Shown here piece after piece: positions 51,040 through 61,944 of a DNA stretch of 64,000 bases; positions within the stretch are counted from its first letter, which is position 1, and every line of letters begins with the position of its first letter. The notes under the pieces were generated by a model. That model saw only the letters and a list, made by a program, of their open reading frames with translations, ran no database searches and was not told the origin of the DNA. This DNA comes from Pyralis farinalis. Lineage: Eukaryota > Arthropoda > Insecta > Lepidoptera > Pyralidae. Made by a program: the position numbers and the translations under genes. Location: contig OX382272.1 in the NCBI GenBank assembly GCA_947507595.1, positions 27,490,442 to 27,554,441 on the forward strand, in the 5' to 3' direction.

Positions 51040-51430
51040 AGACAATTTGATCTAAACTACTTGTGTTATTTTACCGATTAGTTCATGAGAACGAGCGCCG
51101 GACATTAAACTACTAACATCTTTTAAACTACTAATATGTACAGCGCCTGATGATACCTCGTGGAGAGACGAAATATGTGTCGTTCAAAGCAGTCGGGGCA
51201 GCGATGGCGCCGCTTGCATGCGATTTCTGTTCCAGATGGGGCGTATCCCAGCAACTGAGGCAGAGACTACTACTAGAGGAACCATCACAACGACAGCATC
51301 CATCTACTAACAGTTGTGGATGGGTGCAGGCCAGCGCGAGTCCTCGTGAACTAATTAGTGGCGAAATTCTTGGTGTTCTTTAGTTGAAATTACCTTCCTG
51401 AAAATCTAACTTTCGCAAATAATGTCTGAA
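51040..51430. repeat. Penelope-like 3' UTR with an inverted end, more diverged
   Basis: The reversed end is at 51045-51105 (CAATTTGATCTAAACTACTT). The forward UTR is at 51125-51430 (GCCTGATGATACCTCGTGGA ... TTTCGCAAATAATGTCTGAA). Confidence 0.7.
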
Positions 51431-51734
51431 TGTATTTACAATTAATTAACAAATAGGTTTATATACAGCATTCTTTATTATAAAATCAAGGCGATGAAAC
51501 TTTCGAGATTCGTAAACATTGAAGCGCGAAAATTTTATCCAACACACTCCTGGTGTTTCTCTCTTCGCTGGCAGTCGCCTGTAATATTATTAAATAAACA
51601 TTATAAGGCTTATGACAAACGTTTACAGCATAATATGAACTGCGACTTACAAGGCTTCTTATATTGGTTTCGTAGAATTTGTGGGTGTAGACAAAGTCGC
51701 CTTCGATAGGCGATACCTATTCTATCACAGCGTA
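51431..51734. other. No gene recognised
   Basis: Roughly 300 bases. An open frame at 51494-51709 has no motif. Confidence 0.4.
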
Positions 51735-52010
51735 TTTTTTTTTTATACAACGTCGTGAGACATACAATATACCGCCCATCTGATGTAAAGTGGTTACCGT
51801 AGTCTATAAACGCTTGGAATACATTAAGCATCACTTGCGCGATGTCACCTCTGCTGCTAACATAGCAACTCCATAGGAGCTTACTGGTGACCTCACTCAC
51901 ACGCAGGAACACAACAACCCTCTAGGGAGTTGTTATTTGGCTGCGGTTTTCTGTGACGTAGATGTACTTCCCCAGACGGGCTGCTTTGGTGCGCCATACC
52001 TCTCTTATAC
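51735..52010 (-). repeat. SINE-A long-tail fragment, nearly complete tail
   Basis: TTTTTATACAACGTCGTGAG to GCGCCATACCTCTCTTA, with all tail blocks in order and no head. Confidence 0.88.
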
Positions 52011-52084
52011 TACTAAATTACTGCAATCGAAAATGTATGAAAACCCATCATTAAAACTACACGGTCATTTTGTTCATCTGTTAT

Positions 52085-52315
52085 AACTAGCTGCATCCAA
52101 CGACTATATTCGCGCGTGTCCTGGTATACGCTAGGAACCGCTTCTTCTTACTTTCTTTTTTTTCTCCGCTTCTAAGAGTTCTGTCGTGATGTTGAATAGC
52201 TTATAACCATCCTCAAGAATCAGGCTATCAAATGCAAAAAGATTTTTTCAAATCCGACCGATAGTTCCAGAGATGAGCGCGTTTAAACAAACAAAGCCAT
52301 TCGTTTTATAGATTG
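52085..52315 (+). repeat. Dispersed repeat C
   Basis: ACTAGCTGCATCCAACGACT, CAGGCTATCAAATGCAAAAA and CAAATCCGACCGATAGTTCC, aligned with 13085-13325. Confidence 0.7.
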
Positions 52316-52519
52316 ATTGAATACACAGATATTGTACCTAACTTTTTAAAGTCTAATCACAATATTCCCTCAAAATTATAGCTGAAAAAAGCATTTGAAA
52401 TATTTATGAGGAACCTATACATAGTAGGTATATCTTGTTAATAACAACCTTAAAAACAATATTAATTCTCATCGATATTCGTGTAAATTTTTCCTACTTT
52501 GTTTACGGCCAAATATCTC

Positions 52520-52574
52520 ACAGGAGAGTTGTGTTCCTGCGGCATAGTGGGTCGTATGCTTGTATGTTTCCCGA
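52520..52574 (+). repeat. SINE-A tail scrap
   Basis: AGTTGTGTTCCTGCGGCATA then GTGGGTCGTATGCTTGTATG: two tail pieces with the middle missing. Confidence 0.5.
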
Positions 52575-52890
52575 CGTCGTCCCGTTTCCTAATCTATTAG
52601 GATTTGTAGCGTCTGCTACCTTAGCCTAATGGATTAGGCGAAGACACGAATTTTACATAGAGTGATTGCCGTCAGACCTCCTGAACCCAGACGGAAAACC
52701 ATATCTTTCTTAGATTAGGGCACACAGGGTCTTTCGAAATATAATTTCTGAAACGTGCGGGTTTCCTTACGATGTTTTCCTTCACCGCCGATCAAGTAAT
52801 AATTACAAATATGTATATAAATCCGAAAACATGAATTTAGTGGTACATGTTCCCACTAGGATTCGAACCGGGGACCAGTCGATTGTTGGC
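52575..52890 (-). repeat. SINE-B, near full length
   Basis: 3' end at the left (CGTTTCCTAATCTATTAGGA), body with GATGTTTTCCTTCACCGCCG, and head side at the right with the reversed B box AGGATTCGAACCGGGGAC. A short duplicated CCTAATGGATTAGG occurs near 52625. Confidence 0.85.
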
Positions 52891-53044
52891 CCAGTTCTTT
52901 GTCACACTTTGAGACTGCAAGGGTGCTTCATCGGAGTTGCTCATGGTGGTGACGTGGGTATGTGGGCGAGGAAGACCTTTTTGAAAGAGATAGGCCCGTA
53001 ACAGAATCTCCTTTAATTAAAATCACAAAAATAAAAGCACTAAT

Positions 53045-53165
53045 TGATGACAGCGTCACCATGTTGCATCTACTAACGGTAGTGGGTGAGTGCCGACCGG
53101 CGCTAGGCCGCATGAACTGATTGGTGGCGGAAACAGGCAAGGTGGGTTAGATCAAATTGCATTAT
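53045..53165 (+). repeat. Penelope-like 3' UTR fragment
   Basis: ACCATGTTGCATCTACTAAC and GCGCTAGGCCGCATGAACTG, then GGTTAGATCAAATTGCATTA. Confidence 0.7.
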
Positions 53166-53479
53166 CTCATATTGTCGCGTATGCTCTGCATTCATGTGTA
53201 AATCAGAACAGTAGGAAAAATTACAAATCTATTTCAAGATACGGCTATTACCTTACATTAATAATTTTGGTGATTATACAAAATGTAAAATTTTAGTGCC
53301 TTAGTAACTCATCCAATATGACTAAAATATTTTTTTTAACCATTTGTTTATTGCCAAATCTACAAACGTTATGAAACAAGGCACTCATACTAGCAACATA
53401 TAGTACTAGTAACGTCCGTCCTTTCCTTTATATATATTAAATTTTCAGCTCGTTGCCATGTCAGCTCATTGTGCACTGA
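53166..53479. other. AT-rich spacer
   Basis: No gene or repeat recognised. Confidence 0.4.
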
Positions 53480-53715
53480 CTTCACAAAGGCGGTTGATAA
53501 AGTCAGCTACAGTATACTTTCACCCAAATTAGCAGAATTCGGTATACACGGTTATATGGTAGGTTGGATAATATCGTATATTTCCAGGTGTAGTTGATCA
53601 TTGCGGCGAAGAGTTTTCTTCCTAAACTCTATGACATGAACATCTGGGGTATTTCAGGGGTCCCATCTTGGTCAATTATTGTTTCAATTTATTAATAATT
53701 TATTAACAATAAACC
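53480..53715 (+). pseudogene. CR1/jockey-like LINE reverse transcriptase core fragment
   Basis: Reads DKVSYSILSPKLAEFGIHGY, then MVGWIISYISR, and SGVFQGSHLGQLLFQFINN, which are the palm blocks around the catalytic loop (normally GVPQGSxLGPLLF). It has two stops and a change of frame. Confidence 0.65.
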
Positions 53716-53835
53716 GGCAAGAGAGCGTGAAAAGCATATAAATGATAAAGAAGCAAGTGAGACATGTACCGAGTGATATGAGAGTGAATCAGTCTACATA
53801 TCCCGCAAGATTTTAATAGCTGTAAGTATTATACA
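53716..53835 (+). pseudogene. RTE-type LINE, 3' end fragment
   Basis: AAGAGAGCGTGAAAAGCATA encodes the GERAR(E) block, followed by the KEASETC block and a degraded terminal part. Confidence 0.55.
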
Positions 53836-54208
53836 AGTTCAGAGAAGATCCGTAGATAGCAATGCTAAGATGTAAGAAAAAAAAATATTGACTTACAAAA
53901 TTGGATACTTGCAGATTGAGAAAAAAAACTTCACAAGATCATTCTTTTTTTCATCGAAATTCCTGAATTGCCAAACTTGATTAATTTGAACATTCTATTT
54001 CACCTACGTGAATTGCGTATCTACTCGTACTACCCTTGAAGATTACAAAAACAACACGTTTTCTTTAACCTCTTAATTAGATCGTGTCGAGATTTCGACG
54101 AGCTGAGACATGTAAAGCTTATATAGATTTTCAATGTCGTTTGTATTAAAAGACTCGACTGCTACGTAGGGTATTCTTTTTATTTTTATAAACGCTCAAT
54201 AGTGCACT
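53836..54208. other. AT-rich spacer
   Basis: Unassigned, no coding motif. Confidence 0.4.
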
Positions 54209-56945
54209 GAAGAAGACATATTCTGTTTTCATTATTTAACACATTGCCGTAACAGTGCACGGCTCGCAGCGATAAAGATTGAGCTTATCGATCGTTGTGT
54301 TATGGTGTTTTCGGTGTATATGCCAACCGATTCTAGTGAAAATTTAGTGGAATTTACGGAATGTCTTGGTGAAATGACTGCCATTATTGAGAGTCATAAT
54401 GTGGACTCAGTGTTTATGCTGGGGGACTATAATGCGCATCCTGGTGAGTCTTTTCACATAGAACTGTTGTCGTTTTGCTCTGAACAATTATGGTCGTGTA
54501 TAGACATGGACTTATTGCCCCCGGATAGTCACACGTTTGTGAGTGATGCACATAAATGTTGTCGCTGGCTTGATCACTGCCTGGTAACTGGTGCCGCTCG
54601 GTCCACTGTTCGCTCTATATCTGTTCTGTACGACACATACTGGTCTGATCACTATCCTGTACTAATATATTGTAATTTTGATATTTTAATAAGATCTAAG
54701 AAAATTGCACCAAACAACTGTATAAATAAAATCACGTGGAGGGAACGAGATTGTGATCAAGTATCAAAATATGGTAGCGAGTGTCACTCCGAGCTGAGGA
54801 CATTGGATTTTCCAGTGGAACTTACAAAATGTTGTGATGGTATGTGTGATAACAACTCTCACCGAGCAGTGATAGATGAAATGTATGACAATATCATACA
54901 TATCCTTACTGAGGCCGCAGTTTGTAGTTACCGAGCTCGAAATCAGGGAAGACGTAAATATCTGTCTGGCTGGAATGAACACGTTCGCACCGCTCACGAT
55001 AGGGCTCGACTTTGTTTTCAGATATGGGTAGAACATAGCAGGCCTGCATCTGGCAATTATTATAATGACATGTGTGAATCTAGACGCGTTTTTAAATCAA
55101 AATTGAAATGGTGTCAAAATAACCAGGACCAGATAAAAATGGATATCCTTGCTGAACATCATAAAAACAATAAATTCAGTCAGTTCTGGAAAAACTCCAA
55201 TAGATTGAATAAAGGATCGAGCCTTCCCGTGAGTGTGGCGGGAGTTCATGAGCCCAGTGACATCGCCAATTTATTTAGACGGCATTTTAAAGTAAAATCA
55301 CCACTGGGACCGGCGCGGTCGGTGTCTGATGCTGAGATGTGTAGTCCTAAGCGTGCTGTGATTTTTACCGCCAAAGAGGTATCAAAAGTGATTAATGGAA
55401 TGGTGAGGGGGAAATTCCCAGGACACGATAATCTCAGCATCGAACACCTGCAGCATGCGGGAGTTCACTTGCCTAGAGTTCTAGCTTTGTTGTTTAATTT
55501 TTGTATCGGACATGCTTACTTACCTGATAAAATGATGAGCACAATAGTGGTACCTATTATAAAGAATAAAACCGGTGACGCATCTGATGTGTCTAATTAT
55601 AGACCGATATCCCTAGCTACAGTGATTGCGAAGGTGCTGGACAGTCTGCTTGGTAAGCATTTGGATGAGCACATCTCACTAAATGATGCACAATTTGATT
55701 TTAAATCAGGTCTTTCCACCGAGACTGCTATCCTGTGCCTCAAGCAGACTGCTCAATACTATACTGCAAGGAAGACACCAGTGTATGCTTGTTTTTTAGA
55801 TTTATCTAAGGCATATGACCTCGTATCCTATGATATTCTATGGGATAAAATGAAATCAGATACTGACTTACCTGAGGAAATCATATCTATTTTCATATAC
55901 TGGTATGGACACCAGAAGAACAAGGTTAAATGGGCAGGCACTTTTTCGGAGGCGTATGGGTTGGATTGTGGTGTGAGACAGGGTGGTGTGACCTCTCCTA
56001 CTCTATTCAACCTATACATGAACAGACTGATTGATGAGCTGAGCAGTACCGGCATCGGTTGCCACATAGACGGAGTATGTATGAATAATATTAGTTATGC
56101 AGATGATATGGTGCTGCTGAGCCCATCAAGTGGTGCTTTGAAGAGGCTTATTAATATCTGCGAATCTTATGTAATGGCTCAGGGACTTACATACAATGCT
56201 TTAAAAAGCGAATTCATGATATTCAGACCTGACCATAAACGCTACACTAATGTACCGCATATTGTGCTTTGTGGTACTCTCTTAAAAAAGGTAGAACGCT
56301 TTAAGTATTTAGGCCACTGGGTCACAGAGGATCTAAAAGATAAGTTAGATATTGAGAGGGAGCGGAGGTCGCTGTCTGTTCGCTGTAATATGTTGGCCCG
56401 CAGATTTGCAAGATGTACGAAACAAGTCAAGGTCACGCTTTTCAAAGCGTTTTGCCAGTCCTTTTACACATGCAGTTTGTGGGTCGATTATACGCAGAGA
56501 GCATACAGCGACTTACGCGTGCAATATAATAACACGTTCCGGGTGCTGATGGGACTGCCACGTTACTGCAGCGCGTCCACCATGTTCGCGGAGGCACATG
56601 CAGATGGGTTCGCTGCCATCATGCGCAGGCGCTGCGCCTCTTTGCTTCGGCGGGTACGTGGTAGTCCGAACAGCATGCTATGTGCGTTAGCAGACCGGTA
56701 GGACTCACCGATGCTGGCTCGTTGGATACGGCTGCATGCAGTCAAGTAGCCGGCGTCGTTGGGTGCTACGAGTATAAATTAGGTATAGGGACGTGTTACT
56801 TTACATAATTAAACCAACAAGAAAATAGAAACTATATATTAATACTAACACTAGTTTCTTAAGATACTTTGTTACTAACATTTTATGGGCGTAATGTCTG
56901 AAATAAAGGATATTATTATATTATTATTATATTATTATTATTATT
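54209..56945 (+). mobile_element. 5'-truncated L2/CR1-like LINE
   Basis: Starts about 90 bases before the first ATG of the protein frame, where the reading frame is already open (ARLAAIKIELIDRC). The element carries endonuclease and reverse transcriptase and ends in an (ATT)n microsatellite at 56905-56943 that probably forms its 3' tail. It lacks the 5' UTR, ORF1 and the N-terminal endonuclease. Confidence 0.85.
54302..56701 (+). CDS. LINE endonuclease (partial) and reverse transcriptase, 799 residues, ends at a probable premature TAG
   Basis: Residues 1-120 are the second half of an apurinic-type endonuclease (FMLGDYNAHPG with the catalytic GDYN near 42, SDHYPV near 115). Residues 360-640 are reverse transcriptase: GHDNLSIEHL, YRPISLATVIAKVLD, FLDLSKAYDLVSYD, RQGGVTSPTLFNLYM and YADDMVLLSP (about 600). 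The rest is the thumb and C-terminal region (VRCNMLARRFARC, FRVLMGLPRYCSASTMFAEA). Domain order and motifs point to the CR1/L2 group. The TAG at 56699-56701 stands where related proteins, as I recall them, have TGG. About 15 sense codons then precede a second TAG. It is otherwise uninterrupted. The first ATG lies inside the endonuclease, so it is not a natural start. Confidence 0.87.
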   Translation: MVFSVYMPTDSSENLVEFTECLGEMTAIIESHNVDSVFMLGDYNAHPGESFHIELLSFCSEQLWSCIDMDLLPPDSHTFVSDAHKCCRWLDHCLVTGAARSTVRSISVLYDTYWSDHYPVLIYCNFDILIRSKKIAPNNCINKITWRERDCDQVSKYGSECHSELRTLDFPVELTKCCDGMCDNNSHRAVIDEMYDNIIHILTEAAVCSYRARNQGRRKYLSGWNEHVRTAHDRARLCFQIWVEHSRPASGNYYNDMCESRRVFKSKLKWCQNNQDQIKMDILAEHHKNNKFSQFWKNSNRLNKGSSLPVSVAGVHEPSDIANLFRRHFKVKSPLGPARSVSDAEMCSPKRAVIFTAKEVSKVINGMVRGKFPGHDNLSIEHLQHAGVHLPRVLALLFNFCIGHAYLPDKMMSTIVVPIIKNKTGDASDVSNYRPISLATVIAKVLDSLLGKHLDEHISLNDAQFDFKSGLSTETAILCLKQTAQYYTARKTPVYACFLDLSKAYDLVSYDILWDKMKSDTDLPEEIISIFIYWYGHQKNKVKWAGTFSEAYGLDCGVRQGGVTSPTLFNLYMNRLIDELSSTGIGCHIDGVCMNNISYADDMVLLSPSSGALKRLINICESYVMAQGLTYNALKSEFMIFRPDHKRYTNVPHIVLCGTLLKKVERFKYLGHWVTEDLKDKLDIERERRSLSVRCNMLARRFARCTKQVKVTLFKAFCQSFYTCSLWVDYTQRAYSDLRVQYNNTFRVLMGLPRYCSASTMFAEAHADGFAAIMRRRCASLLRRVRGSPNSMLCALADR

Positions 56946-57494
56946 TATGTAGAATTAGTCATACTTTTGATTATTGCTATAAGTGGCCACAATAAGCAAT
57001 AATTAAAATTTTGGTTACTTGTCATAGATAATAAATACAAGATATGTTTCAAAAAAACGTAAATATGATTCTTCAGTGCACTATAGAGCGTTTTTTTTGG
57101 AATTGGTCTTAAATACAGCGTTATTAATAAAAACAAAACGAGGGCGCCACTTAGCTTTGTGCACCCTCTTAATCCGTAAATTATAGTTTATTTTTGTAAC
57201 GATGCTTTGAAATCAGATATTGAATAAATTTAGAATTTATTTTAATAAGCTAATGGATTGCATGCTAAGCTATAACCATTATTTTATTGCAAAGTAAATC
57301 GTAAAAGGAAACCTACTGAAATTTTTAGCACGAAAATATCACATTTCCAGAGTTCAAAACGAGTAAATTAAAAGGAAATACTGCCATCTTGACCTAGTCG
57401 GCTGATATGTTAATGGCACATAACATCCCCTATATTTTTTTGGAATTCAAACAAAAACTTCAGAACAGTATGACAGTAATTGTAAATATAAATA
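56946..57494. other. No gene recognised
   Basis: AT-rich, roughly 550 bases, no repeat recognised. Confidence 0.45.
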
Positions 57495-57690
57495 ATAACA
57501 GAGGTAGGGCGCATCAAAGCAGCCCGTCTGGGAAAGTATCTCCGCCTCACGGGGTTGTTGTGTTCCTGCGTGTGAGTGAGGTCACCAGTAAACTCCCAAG
57601 GAGCTGCTGTGTAAGCAGTAGAGGAGGAATCGCGCGGGTAATACTTAATATATTACAAACGTTAATTACCGACGTAGTATAAAAAATAAC
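57495..57690 (+). repeat. SINE-A long-tail fragment with deletions
   Basis: CAGAGGTAGGGCGCATCAAA, CACCAGTAAACTCCCAAGGA and a truncated end ACCGACGTAGTATAAAAA. Confidence 0.85.
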
Positions 57691-58157
57691 AAATATAAGT
57701 ATTTTTTGTAGAGTTCAAAGGTACAGGTAGGTTGCTCTCTCATTGGCTAACAAGTATGAAAATCATATACTCATTAGATTATTATTTGTTAGATTCAGCA
57801 TACGTAATGAGTGTGATGTCGAACCGTAGATTGAAATGGGTGAATGTGTCAATAAACTGTGCACTGAATAAACGTCTTAATCGCCATCGCTCGCTACTTT
57901 GGTTAGAGCTTATAATTCTAAATCAGGCGTCGCTTTGCGACTACAATATGAATCGATCGAACACATCTTTAAGTCATAACCCATTTACCAAGAAATCGTT
58001 CGATTATATGATATTAGAGTCCATCACATCTGAAAAATCCATTTTCATTGATTCTCCTTCAGATTTCCACGAGACGCCACACTTAACCTGTCTGCCCCTA
58101 TATAGATCAATACGATGTCAAATTATTAAAGCTTCAGAACCCGGTGATCGAGGTTAA
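57691..58157 (+). other. Unassigned stretch with a 141-residue open frame
   Basis: Frame 57732-58157 has a fairly even composition (contains NRRLKWVNVSINCALNK and SFDYMILESITSEKS). I recognise no domain, and no promoter, intron or poly(A) evidence supports it. It may be a remnant of an unknown element or chance. Confidence 0.2.
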
Positions 58158-58164
58158 CAATAGG

Positions 58165-58440
58165 CAATTTAATATGAAGACTCTTGTGTTCGATTCCCGG
58201 GTAACACAAACATTTGAGTGTATGAATTGTCTGTTTATCTTGGTCCGGGGGTTTTAAAGAGATATAGAAACATCAATGGGCTGGTGATCAAATCCCTGGA
58301 GATTTTCCTATAGATATCCCTGAAGATGAATAAGATTACTAGTAATCTCCTAAGGAGTTGCAATGTTCACAAGGGTGGCAAAGCGCAAATAACACTTTCT
58401 ATGCAGCAAGAGTTTGTTACTCGACGATGTTGACTATGAT
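58165..58440 (+). repeat. SINE-A, long-tail form, strongly diverged
   Basis: B box (TGTTCGATTCCCGG), centre (GTCTGTTTATCTTGGTCCGG), tail blocks GTAATCTCCTAAGGAGTTGC and GGTGGCAAAGCGCAAATAAC. The A box is lost. Confidence 0.7.
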
Positions 58441-58449
58441 AACTATTTT

Positions 58450-58610
58450 TAGTTGATAGATTTAGGTGTTATTTTGCAAAAGTCATATTTACATACAATT
58501 TCTGATCTAACCTGCAAGAGCACGCAAAGGTTAGAATTGCAGGTAACTCTGTTGGTGCCTAAGTTGGCCGTATGCTTGTATACCTCCGGACGTTGTATGA
58601 AAAGAAATCT
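58450..58610 (-). repeat. Penelope-like 3' end, reversed, followed by a SINE-A end scrap
   Basis: 58455-58535 reads the reversed Penelope end (GTGTTATTTTGCAAAAGTCA, TGATCTAACCTGC). 58565-58605 is a plus-strand SINE-A end (GCCGTATGCTTGTATACCTC). Confidence 0.6.
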
Positions 58611-58829
58611 TAGATGAAAAGCTATGGAAATACTCGTAGCGAATATATTGTTTGTACACATATACAGTTTAGAAATAATACTCTACATATTGACTTTCCA
58701 TACGCGTCGGTTTCTAAGAAATTGCCTCGGTTGACTATGTTTTTAGACTATGTTTTCAAGATTGTTACTATGGTATAGTAGTTTTGTTTTTCCGTGTATT
58801 CACACTAATCTATACTCATTCTACTGCTG

Positions 58830-59010
58830 GGATACTGAACTCTCTTCAAGCGTAGCGTCTATAGAGCATACTCCGCTCAATTACAAGTTGACGTTCAGTG
58901 TTTTACTACATCAAGCCTAACTCATCCCAATGCAGGGATACGGGCCTCCCTTCGACTGAGGGGGTTTCCAACATACTCCAACGCGCTGCTGAACTGCGGA
59001 TTGGCGGAGG
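58830..59010. repeat. Dispersed repeat with CTCCCTTCGACTGAGGGGG
   Basis: Contains CCAATGCAGGGATACGGGCC and CTGCGGATTGGCGGAGGCCA, which I recall as a common lepidopteran repeat block. Class and borders unknown. Confidence 0.45.
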
Positions 59011-59539
59011 CCAAGCTCTTCAAGCTGCCAGACGATCACTAACTTAGCTTAACGATTGTCGTCAACAACAGTCGGGACCGACCAATGACGACAGAAGTGC
59101 AGAAGCTCGAGATAGATAATCCATAGACGAGCTATGGTCGACGTTGCTTATTGTATGTGTATTCTGTTACAATGATATGCGAAACGATGCCATCGAGCTC
59201 TCCACGACTTAACCTGCCTTCCACATTTCTGGGGAGCTCGAGACAACAATCTATCCATAAACCTACTGCGGTTGATGTTGCTTAACCATTGAACTAATTA
59301 AGGACGAGTAACAAATAAAAAAAAAATAGTTTCTAAATGATGGTAACATTTTTCCGTCTGACCCGCGGTAGGGTTGGACCTGACTTTGAGCGTGCCGATA
59401 TTCTGTGCTTCTAACAGCTTATTACGTCACGGAATTACAAGCGGCTGTGTCACGACACTTAATTTTTACTAAAAAAGCACTTTACTAATCTATTTACGTA
59501 TTTATATTTTATTTAGTTATTACTTGTTATATCTTCTCC
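59011..59539. other. No gene recognised
   Basis: Includes two related stretches about 110 bases apart (ATAGACGAGCTATGGTCGAC near 59117 and CATAAACCTACTGCGGTTGA near 59255) each followed by GTTGCTTA, an imperfect repeat. No coding signal. Confidence 0.35.
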
Positions 59540-59955
59540 AAATTAGTCCAACGCCTGAATACTAAAGTCTTCGAAGAGTGTGTGTTGCTAGTGACGAAAT
59601 TTGGAGCTGAGACGTGACTCTGCACTGTGGGCGGTAAGGAGAAACTCAAGGTCGCTCAGCGTGCTATGGAAAGGGCTATGCTCGTGGTTTCGCTGCATGA
59701 TAGGATGAGGATACATGAGGATATCCGCAGTAGAACTCAAGTAACTGACATAACCCAAAGCATAAGCAAACTGAAGTGACAGTGGGCCGGTCACATTGCT
59801 CATAGTACCGATAATCGCTGGGGAAAACAGGTTCTCGAATGGCGTCCCCGTACCAATACACGCAGTCACCAGCCCACGACCACCCACTAGATGGAGGGGC
59901 GACCATAAAAGATCTGTAGGGAGTTAATGGGTGCAAGTAGCTCAGAATTAAGACG
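59540..59955 (+). pseudogene. Second RTE-type LINE (BovB-like), C-terminal fragment
   Basis: KVFEECVLLVTKFGAET (59560 on), KLKVAQRAMERAMLVVSLHD (about 59653-59712), WAGHIAHSTDNRWGKQVLEW (about 59779-59840) and a PxTHxMEGRP tail. The motif WAGHIAR...D.RW and the following VLEWRPR are typical of RTE/BovB C-termini. It has at least three stops. It differs from the RTE family elsewhere in the window. Confidence 0.75.
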
Positions 59956-60004
59956 AGTTTTCTAAATATGTGAACTATTTTGTTTGTGAATAATATAACA
60001 TACA

Positions 60005-60430
60005 TGTTACTCTCAAATCCCGTAATTCACTCAAATCCTTTTGTAACACTAAAGATAAAATCCCGCCCAATAAAAAATCCGGCGTCTATAAGCTGTTCTG
60101 TGACGAATATGAACACGTTTATATAGGTCAAACGGGTCGTAATTTTCAGACACGGTTTCACGAACACGTATAAAAACAATCGCCCAGATAGGTCGCACTT
60201 CGCCGAACATCTCATAGACAAAGGACATATTTTATCCCCCACTGACACATATCGAATTTTATACACCATAGACAAAGGATTAAAACTAAATATTAGGGAA
60301 CAATTACAAATTATTAAACATAATAATTCTAAAATTACACTCATGAACAAACAGACTGACGTAAACAATTCCCCTCTATTAAATATCATTTCACTCGCAC
60401 CATCCATCCCCACCCTCAGTTCAATATAAG
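60005..60430 (+). pseudogene. Penelope-like element, GIY-YIG endonuclease domain with a frameshift
   Basis: The plus strand reads KSGVYKLFCDEYEHVYIGQT followed by GRNFQTRFHEHV and then a TAA at about 60171. The motif GVYK...VYIGQTGRNFQTRFxEH is the GIY-YIG nuclease that follows the reverse transcriptase in Penelope-like elements. A +1 shift near 60171-60176 moves to a frame reading RSHFAEHLIDKGHIL and on to LLNIISLAPSIPTL before a stop at about 60429. The reverse transcriptase is absent. The domain normally nicks target DNA. The element is dead. Confidence 0.8.
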
Positions 60431-60800
60431 GGACGGCACTGCGATGGATTTGTCACTTGTAACATGTTGTTCTTACGATTAACATCTACAGCACCTGATG
60501 ATGCCTCGTGGAGAGGCGAAACACGTGTCGCAGCGACGACCAGGCCAGTCGTGGCAGCGACGGTGGTGGTGGGGGCATGCGGATTCTGTTCCAGACGGCG
60601 GACGACCGCAGCACCCGAGGCAGAGACTACCGGAGCAGCCATGGCAGCGTCGGCATGTTGCATCAACTAACAGTAGTGGGTGGGTGCCGGCCGGCGCTAG
60701 GCCGCATGAACTAATTGGTGGCGGAAGCACACAAAGCAGGTTAGATCAAATTGCATGTAAATTTGACTTTCGCAAAATAACGCCTGAATCTATGTTTTTG
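60431..60800 (+). repeat. Penelope-like 3' UTR, forward
   Basis: Follows the GIY-YIG frame and ends AAATAACGCCTGAATCTAT. It defines the reference for the fragments at 45395, 47515, 50345, 51040, 53045 and 58450. GC-rich, with frames open on both strands by composition only. Confidence 0.75.
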
Positions 60801-61507
60801 TTTATCAGACGAAGTAACCCGACGGATGCTAATATCACTTCATGAAATAAAAAGTACTCGTACATAGATATTACACGGAAGAGTAGATAAGTCATTGTTA
60901 AATTGTTTTTACATATTTGAGTTTACTTTTACTCAAAAAACTAAAATATCCTTTTTAAAAACAACGTTATCATCAGACAGGCCGCTATTATTTTTTCATT
61001 ACATCAAAAAATGAATTCGTAACACGGTGTTTCAGCGCCCGTCCTAAGCAAATGTTTGTGTAAATTTCACAGAGACACAAAGTAGATGACTGGAGTCAGG
61101 ACATACTGTGGTCACAGTCCAATTTCATGCTTTGACGTCCTGTTTGCATATTTTACACAAAGGTTGGAACTCAGAAGTCATTTTATTGACACTGTGACAG
61201 GGTATAAATACACACAAAATACAATTCGAGACACTAAAGTAGCGGCACGCTATGATGGCCGTTTTGACGTTTGTCGACTCATGAAATTTCGTATTAATTA
61301 ATAATTACATTTGAAGGAGCAAATTGTTGTTCTTTACTGTCAATAGCGACGTGCAGTTAGTCATAAAATTTATCGAATGTATAATTTTAGGACACAAAAT
61401 TTATTTATGACATTGATTTCTAAACTATATATATTAGAGTCCCGCGAACATTTATGTTTTATTTTTATAAGATTATAATTATTGGTGTACTTATTTACCA
61501 CACAACT
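60801..61507. other. Unassigned
   Basis: AT-rich sequence. A short open frame at 61086-61301 has no motif. Confidence 0.4.
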
Positions 61508-61795
61508 TAACCAGCTCGATGGCGCAGTGGTGGAACGCGCTGTTACGCTACTTTGACACCAACGCTCGTGGATTCGATTCCCACACAGTACAAACATTTG
61601 TGTGCATGAACATGTCTGTTTGTCTTGGTCTGGGTATTTTCTATATATAATTTCTATGTATAATAAGTATGTAATTTACAAAAAAAAATGTATTTACGTA
61701 TGATTATCAGTTGTCTAGTGCTCATAACACAAGCTTCGCTTACTTTGGGGCTAGATGGCGCTGTGTAATTTGAACGACATTAAAAAAAAAATACG
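61508..61795 (+). repeat. SINE-A, short-tail form, full length
   Basis: Head (AGCTCGATGGCGCAGTGGTG, GGATTCGATTCCC), shared centre, short tail (TGTATTTACGTATGATTATC, GGGGCTAGATGGCGCTGTGT) and an A-rich end. It is the best-preserved short-tail copy in the window. Confidence 0.9.
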
Positions 61796-61944
61796 GCATT
61801 TGTTTTTCGAAATTCAAAATTAAAAAAAATTAAATCTAATACGATCGTTACATAGGATCGCTGGCAAAACCTTCGGCAAACTCGCGTCAATGCTCAATGC
61901 AAAACAAAGCAGTTTCGACTTGACGTTGCTTCGAAAAGTACGAA

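Noticed and set aside
54764..56745. Minus-strand frames over the L2/CR1-like LINE
   Set aside because: Antisense shadows of the endonuclease/reverse transcriptase frame.
60464..60845. Overlapping open frames on both strands in a GC-rich block
   Set aside because: The block is the Penelope-like 3' UTR; several frames are open at once because of composition, and other copies of the UTR do not keep any of them.
61508..61600. Possible true tRNA gene (A and B boxes present)
   Set aside because: The boxes belong to the head of SINE-A, which recurs many times; no complete cloverleaf or terminator structure was found.
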